Shown here: positions 37,232 through 45,893 of the stretch, piece after piece
Position numbering within the stretch: the first letter of the stretch is position 1
Layout of the letters: every line of letters starts with the position of its first letter
Assembly (NCBI RefSeq): GCF_037338445.1
Contig: NZ_CP147838.1
Span: 1,426,001-1,490,000 of the forward strand
Reading direction: 5' to 3'
Source of the DNA: Salinibaculum sp. SYNS191
GTDB taxonomy: Archaea; Halobacteriota; Halobacteria; Halobacteriales; Haloarculaceae
DNA length: 64,000 bases
Program-made: the position numbers and the translations under genes
Notes under the pieces: model-generated
Databases searched by the model: none
Seen by the model: the letters and a program-made list of their open reading frames with translations, nothing else
What the model was told of the DNA's origin: nothing

Positions 37232-38083
37232 TCAGAGGTCCGCGCTCCGGAAGCGCAGGTAGCCCAGCACGACCGGGACGACGGTCCACAGCACCAGCGC
37301 GACGATGCCGACCCAGGGCGTGGCGAAGGCGGCCTCGAACGCGTCGGCGGCGGGTGCGGTCCCGCCGGCCTGGACGGGGGCGTCCGGGATGACGGCCGTG
37401 AGACTCGTGACGAACGCGCTGCTGGGCGGCACCTGGCTGACGGGGTATATCCACGCCGGGAAGTCGGCGGCGGTCGCCGGGAACGCGAAGCCGTTGGCGA
37501 CGTAGGTCAACCCCAGCACGACGACGTCCCAGAGGAACTCGAAGACGAGCAGGAACCCGATTGCCAGCGCCGCGGCGCGGGTGGTCGACCCGGTCGTGGC
37601 AGAGAGACCGACCATGATGCCGGCGTAGGTCAGCGCGAAGAGGAGGCCGACGAGGCCAAAGAGGACCGTCGGAACGGCCGCGAACTCGCCCAGCAGCGCC
37701 ATGCCGGCGACGACGCCGACGAAAAGCGCCACGACGATGGGCACCGCCAGGACGGCGGTTCGGCCGACGAGTTTCCCGAACACGACGTCGCCGCGGGTGT
37801 GTGGCAGCGAGAGCAGTATCTTCATGCTGCCCGTCTCGCGCTCGCCCGCGACCGACTTGTAGCAGGTGACGATGGCGGCGACGGAGACGAACAGGCCGAT
37901 CGCGCTGGCGACGAAGAAGATGAGCCCGAGCGCGGAGGGGTCCCCGCCGGCCACCTCCTCGACGGTGGCGTACAGCACCGAGACGCCGCCGACCAGCAGG
38001 AGGAAGACGGCCGACAGGCCCCACAGCGCCCGCGAGCGGATGGCGTCCTGGAAGTCCTTGCGCGCGACGACGGCCCAGCTCAT
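37232..38083 (-). CDS. ABC-2-type permease (pair 2)
   Basis: 283 residues with six membrane segments; RETGSMKILLSLPHTRGD is the conserved cytosolic block. A long loop (PVSQVPPSSAF onward) lies between the last helices. It is 44 nt before the ATPase of pair 1 on the minus strand and overlaps the ATPase of pair 2 by 4 nt. Same class as the pair 1 permease but clearly diverged. Confidence 0.9.
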   Translation of the reverse strand: MSWAVVARKDFQDAIRSRALWGLSAVFLLLVGGVSVLYATVEEVAGGDPSALGLIFFVASAIGLFVSVAAIVTCYKSVAGERETGSMKILLSLPHTRGDVVFGKLVGRTAVLAVPIVVALFVGVVAGMALLGEFAAVPTVLFGLVGLLFALTYAGIMVGLSATTGSTTRAAALAIGFLLVFEFLWDVVVLGLTYVANGFAFPATAADFPAWIYPVSQVPPSSAFVTSLTAVIPDAPVQAGGTAPAADAFEAAFATPWVGIVALVLWTVVPVVLGYLRFRSADL

Positions 38084-38988
38084 GCTTCTCCCTCCGTGTA
38101 GGAGATGAACAGTTCCTCGAGCGAGGACTCGTCGGTCTCGAAGTCACGCACCGTCACGCCGCGTTCCTCCAGGGCGTTCAGTACCGCCGTCTTCGAGCCG
38201 TCCGCGACGCCGACCGTGAGCTGAGAGTCCGTCTGCGAGACGTTCGAGACGCCGTCGAGTGCGCGCACGGCGTCCAGCGCCGCGTCGTCGATGCCGTCGA
38301 CGGTAATTTTTAACCGGGCCTCGGTGCCCGCCGCGTCGCGCAGTCCCTCGACGGAGTCGACGGCGATGAGTTCGCCCGCCCGGAGGATGCCGACGCGGTC
38401 ACAGACAGCCTCGACCTGGCTGAGGACGTGCGACGAGAAGAAAATCGTCGTGCCCTGGCGGCTCTCCTCGCGGACGATTTCGCGTATCTCCCGCGCTCCC
38501 GTGGGGTCGAGTCCGGTTGAGGGCTCGTCGAGGATGAGCAGGTCGGGGTCGCCGGTCAGCGCCATCCCCAGCGCGAGGCGCTGGGTCATCCCCTTCGAGT
38601 ACCCGCCGGCCTTCCGGTCGGCGGCGTCGGCGATTCCGACCCGTTCGAGGACGTCTATCGGGGCCTCGTCGGCCTCTTTCGACTCGACGACGAACTGGAT
38701 GTGCTGGCGGCCGGTCAGGCGGTCGTAGACGTGGAAACCGTCGGGAAGCACCCCGGTCCGTTCGCGGACGGCAAGGGTCTTCTCCTGGGCGTCCATGTCG
38801 AAGACCCGCGCCTCGCCGGCCGTCGGCCGGACGAAATCCAGCAGGATGTCGATTGTCGTCGACTTCCCCGCGCCGTTGGGCCCGAGGAAGCCGAATATCT
38901 CCCCCTCGTCGACGGTGAGGTCCACCCCGCCGAGGGCCGTCACGTCGCCGTACCGTTTCGTGAGACCAGTCAGTTCGATGGCGGCCAT
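38080..38988 (-). CDS. ABC ATPase (pair 2)
   Basis: 302 residues from ATG 38988. Walker A GPNGAGKST, signature YSKGMTQRLAL, Walker B LLILDEPSTGLDPTG, H-loop SSHVLSQVE, and a C-terminal extension. It is the first gene of a four-gene operon. A TATA-like box GTTATTA lies 26-32 nt upstream, and a second AT-rich block TATATAGAAG is further upstream near 39061. Confidence 0.95.
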   Translation of the reverse strand: MAAIELTGLTKRYGDVTALGGVDLTVDEGEIFGFLGPNGAGKSTTIDILLDFVRPTAGEARVFDMDAQEKTLAVRERTGVLPDGFHVYDRLTGRQHIQFVVESKEADEAPIDVLERVGIADAADRKAGGYSKGMTQRLALGMALTGDPDLLILDEPSTGLDPTGAREIREIVREESRQGTTIFFSSHVLSQVEAVCDRVGILRAGELIAVDSVEGLRDAAGTEARLKITVDGIDDAALDAVRALDGVSNVSQTDSQLTVGVADGSKTAVLNALEERGVTVRDFETDESSLEELFISYTEGEA

Positions 38989-39078
38989 ACGTGTAGTATC
39001 GCCCACAGACACCTAATAACCGAATCCAGTGGTGCAGGCACTGCAGTCGGTGCCAACTCTTATATAGAAGGTCGCGGC

Positions 39079-39336
39079 TCAGACCGCCTCGTCCGGATCG
39101 TGGTCGTCGGACATCCGGGTCGCTTCGGCGGCGTAGCGCTCCCGTTCCTCGTCGGGCGTCGGTTCGAGGCGGTCCTCCTCGACGTCGACGGCGGCCGTCA
39201 CGTCCTTCTGCATCAGCATCCGCTCGGAGAGTTGCCGGCGGAGGTAGCGGTCGCCGTCCGTGGTGGCGTAGACGAGGCGGACCATCCCCTTGTCGTTGTA
39301 CGTGCGGTCGACGAGCCAGACGCGCGTTTCGGCCAT
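39079..39336 (-). CDS. small acidic protein of unknown function
   Basis: 85 residues from ATG 39336. It starts with a strand (TRVWLVDRTYNDKGMVRLVYAT) and has a helix (RYLRRQLSERMLMQKDVTAA) and an acidic tail. I do not recognise the family; it seems limited to haloarchaea. It is upstream of the ABC operon on the same strand and divergent from the next gene. Confidence 0.75.
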   Translation of the reverse strand: MAETRVWLVDRTYNDKGMVRLVYATTDGDRYLRRQLSERMLMQKDVTAAVDVEEDRLEPTPDEERERYAAEATRMSDDHDPDEAV

Positions 39337-39437
39337 ACCCACGCTTCGCTCGCGGCCGTGTTGTATCCACCGAGTGCCGCCGCGGCGGGCACAGGGAGCC
39401 CCGAGCGTTGAAATAGGGTGCCGACCTACCCGCGACC

Positions 39438-40061
39438 ATGACAGGGTGGCGCGACCGGGTCGACCAGCTCCTCTACGACGGCGAGTCCGTCCGGGAGACG
39501 GTCGCGTTCGACGACGCCAGCGTCGTCGTCACCAGCCACCGCGTCCTCGCCTTTACCCCCGAGGCCGACGGCGCGAACTTCCAGCAGGTCGACCGGCCCA
39601 ACGTCGACGGCGTGGGCACCAGCGCACGGAGCAAGGCCGGCCTGCTCGAACGCGGCATCCGCTACGGCCTCGTCGGGGCAGTCCTCGTCGTCGCCGGCCA
39701 GTTCGTGAACCTCGACGGCCTCGTCGGCGGCGTTGACCTCCAGGGTCAGGCGACGGGCGAACTCGGCCTGGGCGGTATCATGGGGACGCTGCAGACGATG
39801 CTGAACCTGCTCACCCGCCTCGACCAGTTGCTGCAGGTGGTCGGCGCGCTCGCCCTCCTGCTCGCCGTCGTGCTGCTCGGGGTCTACTGGGTCACCCGCG
39901 AGGCGACGCTGGTCGTCGAAGTCGCCGGCGGAGACGACATCCACGTGCCGCGGCCGAGCGACGCCACGGACGCCCGGGACCGGCTGGCTGCGGCGGTCTC
40001 GCCGAGGACAGACGAGGCGCGAGAGCAGGGGAACGTGGGTGACCCGCTGGGGGAGTCGTGA
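39438..40061 (+). CDS. membrane protein with a PH-like start
   Basis: 207 residues. The first 50 residues (LLYDGESVRETVAFDDASVVVTSHRVLAF) look like a bacterial PH-type fold, and two membrane segments (about 75-92 and 130-155) follow. It ends in a soluble strand-rich part (REATLVVEVAGGDDIHVP). Function unknown. It is 33 nt before uvrC on the same strand, so may be cotranscribed. Confidence 0.8.
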   Translation: MTGWRDRVDQLLYDGESVRETVAFDDASVVVTSHRVLAFTPEADGANFQQVDRPNVDGVGTSARSKAGLLERGIRYGLVGAVLVVAGQFVNLDGLVGGVDLQGQATGELGLGGIMGTLQTMLNLLTRLDQLLQVVGALALLLAVVLLGVYWVTREATLVVEVAGGDDIHVPRPSDATDARDRLAAAVSPRTDEAREQGNVGDPLGES

Positions 40062-40094
40062 CGCTGATAGCGCCCGAGCGCCTACCCGGGACCG

Positions 40095-41873
40095 ATGGAC
40101 GCCGAGGCTGTCCGCGAGCGCGCCGGTGACCTCCCGGCGGAGCCGGGGGTCTACCAGTTCCTGTCCCGCGAGGACGGGGAGGACGAACGGGTGCTCTACG
40201 TCGGGAAGGCCGTGGACGTGCGCGACCGGGTTCGGTCCTACGCCGACCCCAGAAGCGAGCGCATCCGCCAGATGGTCCGCCGCGCCGACGGCGTCGACGT
40301 GGCCGTCACCGACACGGAGACGCAGGCGCTGTTGCTGGAGGCGAACCTCATCAAGCGCCACCGGCCGCGGTACAACGTCCGCCTGAAGGACGACAAGTCC
40401 TACCCGCTCGTGCAGTTGACCGACCACGCCTTCCCGCGCGTCGAGATTACCCGCGACCCCGACGAGGGCGCGACAGTGTTCGGCCCGTTCACCAGCATGG
40501 GCCAGGTCGAGGTGGTCGTGAAGGCCCTCCGGGAGACCTACGGCCTGCGCGGGTGCTCGGACCACAAGTACGCCAACCGGGACCGGCCGTGTCTCGACCA
40601 CGACATCGGCCTCTGTACCGCCCCTTGCACCGACGAAATCGACCGCGAGTCCTACCGCGGCGACGTGGAGTCCGTCGAGCGCTTCTTCGGCGGCGAGACC
40701 GGTATCCTCGCGGACCCCCTTCGCCGCGAGATGGAGGCGGCCGCCGAAGCACAGAACTTCGAGCGGGCGGCGAACCTGCGGGACCGCCTGACAGCGGTCG
40801 AGGCGTTCCACGGCACCGGCGGCGATGCGGTCAGTGAAGCCGGCAGCGGCCGCGAGACAGTCGACGTCCTCGGCGTCGCTCTCGACGGCACCGACGCCAC
40901 CGTCGCGCGACTCCGGGCCGAGAACGGCAAACTCGTTGAGCGCGACCGGCACGCGATGGAGGCACCCGACGGCACCGACGACCCGGCCGCCGTCCTGGGC
41001 GCGTTCATCCCGCAGTACTACGCCGAGCGCGAGTTGCCCGACGCCGTGCTGTGCCCGCAGCGACCGGCCGGGACGGCGGGCGGCCAGGGCGAGGCCGACG
41101 ACAGCGTCGACGCGTGGCTGTCGGCGGCCGGCGTGGACGTGCGCGTGCCCGGTGCCGGTCGGGAGGCGACGCTGGTCGACCTGGCGATGAAGAACGCCCG
41201 GCGGAGCCCCGGCCGCGAGGACGGGACCGCGGCGCTGGCCGACGCGCTCGGCCTGGACCGCGCCGACCGCATCGAGGGCTTCGACGTGAGCCACGCTCAG
41301 GGCCGGGCCGTCGTCGGCAGCAACGTGACCTTCGTCGGCGGCGAGGCCGAGAAGGCCGGCTACCGGCGGAAGAAACTCGACGACCGGAACGACGACTACG
41401 AGAGCATGCACGCGCTCGTCCGCTGGCGCGCCGACCGCGCCGTCGAGGGTCGGGACGACCGGCCGGACCCGGACCTGCTGCTCATCGACGGCGGCGAGGG
41501 ACAACTGACCGCGGCCCGGGAGGCGCTGGCCGACGTGGGCTGGGACGTTCCCGCCGTCGGACTGGCGAAAGCGGAGGAGCGGGTCGTGACGCCGGACGGC
41601 AGTTTCGACTGGCCCGACGACGCACCGCACCTGCACCTGCTCCAACGCGTGCGCGACGAGGCCCACCGCTTCGCGGTCCAGTACCACGAGACGGTCCGCG
41701 ACGAGGTGTCGACCCCGCTGGACACCATCCCCGGCGTCGGGCCGGCGACGCGCAAGCGCCTGCTCCGCCGCTTCGGGAGCGTCGACGGCGTCCGGAAGGC
41801 TTCGCCCGCCGAACTCCGGGACGTCGAGGGCGTCGGCCCGGAGACGGCGGCCCGCCTCGACGAGGCGCTCTGA
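40095..41873 (+). CDS. uvrC: UvrC, nucleotide-excision repair endonuclease
   Basis: 592 residues. The GIY-YIG part ([26 protein letters not shown]) makes the 3' incision; a UVR motif ([15 protein letters not shown]) binds UvrB; the RNase H-like part ([16 protein letters not shown]) makes the 5' incision; and two helix-hairpin-helix motifs ([25 protein letters not shown]) close the chain. All parts are complete. UvrB is encoded 14 kb away. Confidence 0.97.
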   Translation: MDAEAVRERAGDLPAEPGVYQFLSREDGEDERVLYVGKAVDVRDRVRSYADPRSERIRQMVRRADGVDVAVTDTETQALLLEANLIKRHRPRYNVRLKDDKSYPLVQLTDHAFPRVEITRDPDEGATVFGPFTSMGQVEVVVKALRETYGLRGCSDHKYANRDRPCLDHDIGLCTAPCTDEIDRESYRGDVESVERFFGGETGILADPLRREMEAAAEAQNFERAANLRDRLTAVEAFHGTGGDAVSEAGSGRETVDVLGVALDGTDATVARLRAENGKLVERDRHAMEAPDGTDDPAAVLGAFIPQYYAERELPDAVLCPQRPAGTAGGQGEADDSVDAWLSAAGVDVRVPGAGREATLVDLAMKNARRSPGREDGTAALADALGLDRADRIEGFDVSHAQGRAVVGSNVTFVGGEAEKAGYRRKKLDDRNDDYESMHALVRWRADRAVEGRDDRPDPDLLLIDGGEGQLTAAREALADVGWDVPAVGLAKAEERVVTPDGSFDWPDDAPHLHLLQRVRDEAHRFAVQYHETVRDEVSTPLDTIPGVGPATRKRLLRRFGSVDGVRKASPAELRDVEGVGPETAARLDEAL

Positions 41874-42403
41874 CTGGCACGCGTGGGAACCGAACGAGAA
41901 AACGACGCGAGCGAGATTCGATATAGCAGCATCTGATTTATGCCCCGGAGTAGCCCAAACTGCGAATCGGGCGCAGGAAGCGCCCGGACGGCCTCTCTCC
42001 GTAGTCTCGGCTCCCGAGGTCGCGAGACGGGGCCAGAGGGGCCGAAATCGCGAAACGACTCGCCAGGCTGGAATCACGCCGGGGACAGCGCGAGGCACTT
42101 CCGGCGACGGCCGTGACGCACGGGCGTGTCCGACCGGGCCCCCCACAGAGCGTGTGGAATTAACAACACCCTTGTAGACCATGGCGAAAACGGATATGGT
42201 CGGGTAGAATATACACCTATATGACATTTTGGCAGGAGCAGAGAGGCCCTCGAGGAGAGAATCATTCGTCCGCGTTGGCTGACCTCCGTCGTCGGCAGTT
42301 ACTCGCTGCACTCCTGGAACAGCATCCTCACCGCGGCGAACTGCCGGATGGCTGGCTGTAGTTCCATGACAGGGCGAAACAACACCCGGAGTACGCTGTC
42401 AGG
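41874..42403. other. intergenic stretch with several strong hairpins
   Basis: About 530 nt without a convincing gene. A perfect hairpin CGGGCGC-AGGAA-GCGCCCG (about 41968-41986) is followed by others around CTCGGCTCCCGAG and GTCTCG...CGAGAC. AT-rich boxes (GATATAG near 41919, ATTTATGCC near 41936) precede them. The right half is AT-rich. It may hold a structured RNA; see findings. Confidence 0.35.
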
Positions 42404-42595
42404 ATGAAATCGGTCATCAAGTGGCTCCAGTCGATTACGCAGACGACACAATCTACCGAGAGTCCCGAAACGACACAGTCGTCGCTCTATGTCTGCCAGA
42501 GCTGTGATTCGGCATATATTGCGACGGAAAAGCAAACTTGTTCGACATGTGACGGCCCCGTCGAGCAAGTTCCAGCCACACTCGACGAGACGTAG
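42404..42595 (+). CDS. small zinc-ribbon protein
   Basis: 63 residues. A basic, amphipathic start (MKSVIKWLQSI) and a Thr/Ser-rich spacer precede CQSCDSAYIATEKQTCSTC, a CxxC-x12-CxxC zinc ribbon. The reading frame is AT-richer than the neighbours, which suggests recent acquisition. Function unknown. It is the only credible gene between uvrC and the hydrogenase. Confidence 0.68.
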   Translation: MKSVIKWLQSITQTTQSTESPETTQSSLYVCQSCDSAYIATEKQTCSTCDGPVEQVPATLDET

Positions 42596-43214
42596 TCACC
42601 CTGTATCTATCACTTCGAAACGGACGAGACAGGTTCTCTGACATGCTTCCGTACCCAGGTGCCCACCGACGAGCCAGGACAGTCTGCCTCGGTCACCGGC
42701 GAGGGCCGGGACCGACCGGCACTCACCTGAAACTTCGCGCGCGCAAGCGGTGACGAACGGCTACCGCCGTATCGGGAGAGGGCTGGCGCGCAGTGGCGTA
42801 GTCCGAAGTGTCGAATCAGACCCGGTAGCCACGGCACAGTCGCGGAGACCCAGCGAGCGACGGCCACCCACCCACAGCTGCCGACCGACCGCGGCCCCGT
42901 CCAGAGGTTGCACGCGCCAGCCACGACGTACCCGTGGCCGCCCCCGCACGGCCGCGAAACAACCGAGAGGGACTTCATAAACTACATGTCGCTATAGCAA
43001 ATTTACTCCGCGCCGCCGACCGGCCGGCCGGGAAATCGACGGCAAGCGGGGCCGAACAGTTGGAATCTCGATAACGCCCCCGACAGGAGTACGCGATTCA
43101 AATATCCGTATTGTGGGTTGAGACGCGTATATGAAGCAGATTTCAGAAAATTGAGGCCAGGAGTTAAGTGAATTGTTGCATTCACAATACGTAGACTCGG
43201 GAGACCTACGGCCG
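42596..43214. other. intergenic stretch upstream of the hydrogenase
   Basis: About 620 nt. Open frames on the minus strand have no family pattern. GC content falls toward the hydrogenase. The right end holds a perfect dyad (43168-43185) just before the first gene. No tRNA or repeat is recognised. Confidence 0.4.
43168..43185. promoter_or_regulatory. dyad upstream of the hydrogenase operon, possible operator
   Basis: GTGAAT-N6-ATTCAC is a perfect dyad 30-47 nt before ATG 43215, where TATA or BRE elements of a near-leaderless promoter would lie. A regulator bound here could block or position TBP. The protein is unknown. Confidence 0.45.
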
Positions 43215-44225
43215 ATGGCTACCACATCCACTTCCGACACCGACGCACAGCCCCCGGACTTCGCCGCCCTCGCAGACGAGGCCGAACCCGGCGCAGTGAT
43301 GGAGGACCACGCCGACGAGATAGTGACAGCCCTCGAACGTGCGACGAGAGGCGACGCAGAGGTAACCTGGCTGCAGGCGCAGTCCTGCACCGGCTGTACG
43401 ATGTCGCTACTCCAGGCGGACTTTCCGGGTATCGAAGAGTCCCTCTCCGAGTTCCGGGAGGCGATAAGTTTCCACCCCACGCTGATGACGGCCGGGGGTG
43501 ACCGGGCGCTCGACCGGCTCTCGGTCTCCCCGGACATCCTCATCGTCGAGGGGTCGATCCCGACGGCGGTACCCCGGGCCTCGACGCTGGGCCACGACGA
43601 GGAGGGCGAACCCCGGCCAATCCTCGACTGGGTCGTCTCGCTGGCCGAGGAGGCCGAGTACGTCGTCGCTATCGGCTCCTGTTCCGCTTACGGTGGGCTC
43701 CCGGCCGCCCAGGCCGGGCAGGCACCCGACAAAGGGGGCCGCGGCCCGACCGGAGCGAAGGGGCTGCAGTTCACCGGGCAGGACCCTGGTGGCGTCTTCG
43801 GCCCGGACTTCGAGGCGCTGAGCGGAAACCCGGTCATCAACGTCCCGGGCTGTCCCGCACACCCCGACCACTTCCTCCTGACGCTGGCGACGCTGCTGAA
43901 CGGCCACGTCCCGGAACTCGACGACGAGCACCGGCCGATGCCGTTCTTCGAGCCGAACGTCCACGCCACCTGCCCGCTGTTCGACGAGTTCGTCGACAGC
44001 GACATGGCCGACCATCCCGGCGACGACGGTTGCCTGGCCGAGGTGGGCTGTGCCGGCTTCTACGCCTTCTGCGACGACTCCGACCGGTTGCGCAACGACG
44101 GGACCGCCGTCTGCCGGACCGCCGGCGCGCCCTGCATCGGGTGCGTCGAACCCGACTTCTGGGACCGCTTCTCGCCGTTCTACGAGAAGGGCGACAGCCA
44201 GGGCGACATCTGGGACGACGACTGA
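43215..44225 (+). CDS. [NiFe]-hydrogenase small subunit
   Basis: 336 residues from ATG 43215. No Tat motif or signal peptide is seen, so it should be cytosolic. All iron-sulfur ligands are present: proximal cluster C58 and C61 (CTGC), C156 (GSCSAYGG) and C213 (VPGCP); distal cluster H250, C253, C273, C279; medial cluster C286, C307, C310 (CIGCVEPDFWD). The start WLQAQSCTGCTMSLLQ resembles group 2 uptake/sensor enzymes (WLQSGGCGGCTMSLL). It passes electrons from the NiFe site to an unknown acceptor. The stop overlaps the next start (TGATG). Confidence 0.95.
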   Translation: MATTSTSDTDAQPPDFAALADEAEPGAVMEDHADEIVTALERATRGDAEVTWLQAQSCTGCTMSLLQADFPGIEESLSEFREAISFHPTLMTAGGDRALDRLSVSPDILIVEGSIPTAVPRASTLGHDEEGEPRPILDWVVSLAEEAEYVVAIGSCSAYGGLPAAQAGQAPDKGGRGPTGAKGLQFTGQDPGGVFGPDFEALSGNPVINVPGCPAHPDHFLLTLATLLNGHVPELDDEHRPMPFFEPNVHATCPLFDEFVDSDMADHPGDDGCLAEVGCAGFYAFCDDSDRLRNDGTAVCRTAGAPCIGCVEPDFWDRFSPFYEKGDSQGDIWDDD

Positions 44226-45754
44226 TGCCGGAGATCGACATCGACCCGACGACGCGCATCGAGGGGCACCACTCCGCGACGCTGCACGTCGAGGACGGCG
44301 TCGTGACGGCAGTCAAATCGAAGATGGACATGTTCCGGGGCATCGAATCCATCGTCCTCGGCCGCCCGCCGGCGGACGTGCCCCAGTTCTGCCAGATGGT
44401 CTGTGGCGTCTGCTTCACCAGCCACCGGATGGGCTCGACGCTCGCCATCGAGGACGCGGCGCGCCGGGCAGGGGTCTTCGAGGGCGTCCCGAAGCAGGGC
44501 CGCCTGCTGCGGGACATCATGGAGGGGATGTTCCTCGTCTGGAACGACACCATCCACCTGTTCACGCTGGCCGGGCCGGACTACAGCGACGAGGTGGCCG
44601 ACACCGGCTTCGAACGCCTGGACCCGGTCGGCGGCGCGGGCTACCGGGAAGCGCTTCGCCAGCAGCGGGTGCTCCTGCAGGCGTTCGCCGAGTTCGGCGG
44701 CAAAGCCCCCCACCCGCTGACCTACGCGCCCGGCGGCGTGGCGACGGAACCGGACGCCGAGACCATCGCCGACGTGCGAGAGACCGTCGCGGACGTCGAC
44801 GACTGGCTCGGCCCGACGGACGCCGTCCCGGAGGCGCTGGCCGACGTGCGGGCGGGCGACGTCGAGAGCGACGAGGCCCAGGGCATCCACGACATGCTGA
44901 GCATCCTCGTCGCCGCCGCCGACGTCGACGCCGACACCTTCGGCCGCGGCCCCGACCGGTTCTACGCCAACGGGATGTTCAACGGGCTGGAGGACGGCGA
45001 CGGCTACGTGCTCCCGCGCGGCGTCTACCGCGACGGCACGCTGGAACGGCCCACCCGGGAGGAAATCGTCGACAACATCCGTGAGGACACCGCCTACTCG
45101 TGGTACACGGACGCGAGCGCCGGCCACCCCGCCGAAGCGCCGGCACCGGACCCCGACCCCGAGAAGGAGGGGGCCTACTCCTGGGGGAAGGCCCCGCGCT
45201 ACGACGGCGAGCCGATCGAGACGGGACCGCTGGCGCGACTCGTCGCCGCCGAGCGGGACCCGTTCGACCTCCGGGCGGAGCTCTGTGGCGAGGCCGTCGC
45301 CTCCAGTACGCTCCACCGCCTGGTCGCCCGCGTCCAGGAGTTGCTGCTCGTGCGCGACTGGCTGCTGGAGTGGCTGGACGCGCTGGACCCCAGCGGCACT
45401 TTCAGCAACGAGTGGACCGACGACTTCTCGGCCCAGGGCGTCGGCCTGTGGGGGGCGTCACGGGGCGCGCTGTCGCACTGGTGCACCGTCGAGGACGGCG
45501 AGGTGAGCCAGTACCAGATACTCTCGCCGACCCTGTGGAACCTCGGCCCCCGCGACGCCGACGGCGTGCCGAGCACCTTCGAGCAGGCCGTCGAGGGGAT
45601 GCACATCGACGACCTGACCGAACCGATCGACGTGATGCGGACCATCCGGTCGTACGACCCCTGCCTCGGCTGTGCAGTCCACGTCCAGGGACCAGAGGAG
45701 AGCTTCCACGCCGAGGTGGAACCCGCCAGTCCGTCCCCCGGCGATCTGGAGTGA
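44225..45754 (+). CDS. [NiFe]-hydrogenase large subunit
   Basis: 509 residues. The NiFe ligands are all there: C60 and C63 in VCGVC with H67 near, and C480 and C483 in DPCLGCAVH. The last His is residue 486; 23 residues follow, which a maturation protease would remove. A tail of this kind is usual in uptake enzymes and missing in classic H2 sensors (HoxC/HupV). The N-terminus has the DPTTRIEGH motif. It should split or oxidise H2. No hyp or cytochrome b gene is in the window. Confidence 0.95.
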   Translation: MPEIDIDPTTRIEGHHSATLHVEDGVVTAVKSKMDMFRGIESIVLGRPPADVPQFCQMVCGVCFTSHRMGSTLAIEDAARRAGVFEGVPKQGRLLRDIMEGMFLVWNDTIHLFTLAGPDYSDEVADTGFERLDPVGGAGYREALRQQRVLLQAFAEFGGKAPHPLTYAPGGVATEPDAETIADVRETVADVDDWLGPTDAVPEALADVRAGDVESDEAQGIHDMLSILVAAADVDADTFGRGPDRFYANGMFNGLEDGDGYVLPRGVYRDGTLERPTREEIVDNIREDTAYSWYTDASAGHPAEAPAPDPDPEKEGAYSWGKAPRYDGEPIETGPLARLVAAERDPFDLRAELCGEAVASSTLHRLVARVQELLLVRDWLLEWLDALDPSGTFSNEWTDDFSAQGVGLWGASRGALSHWCTVEDGEVSQYQILSPTLWNLGPRDADGVPSTFEQAVEGMHIDDLTEPIDVMRTIRSYDPCLGCAVHVQGPEESFHAEVEPASPSPGDLE

Positions 45755-45893
45755 CCGGCCGCCGGCACACGGCGAGTGCGCCGGAACGCCCGAGAACGGT
45801 CCGCTGTCCTGTCGTGGAGTCAAAATGTCTCAGCAAGTGGGAACGCCGACCACCGTTTTGTAAGGGGCCAGTGACTCTCGAGGCAGCGGCAGG

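Noticed and set aside
39426..42311. 961-codon minus-strand frame
   Set aside because: It lies opposite uvrC and its neighbour, both with clear family motifs. Long antisense frames are expected in GC-rich DNA with few stops.
42610..42978. minus-strand frame upstream of the hydrogenase
   Set aside because: No family pattern, unusual composition, and competing frames on the other strand.
44225..45754. reading the hydrogenase large subunit as NuoD-like
   Set aside because: All four NiFe cysteines and the cleavable C-terminal tail are present; NuoD lacks these cysteines.
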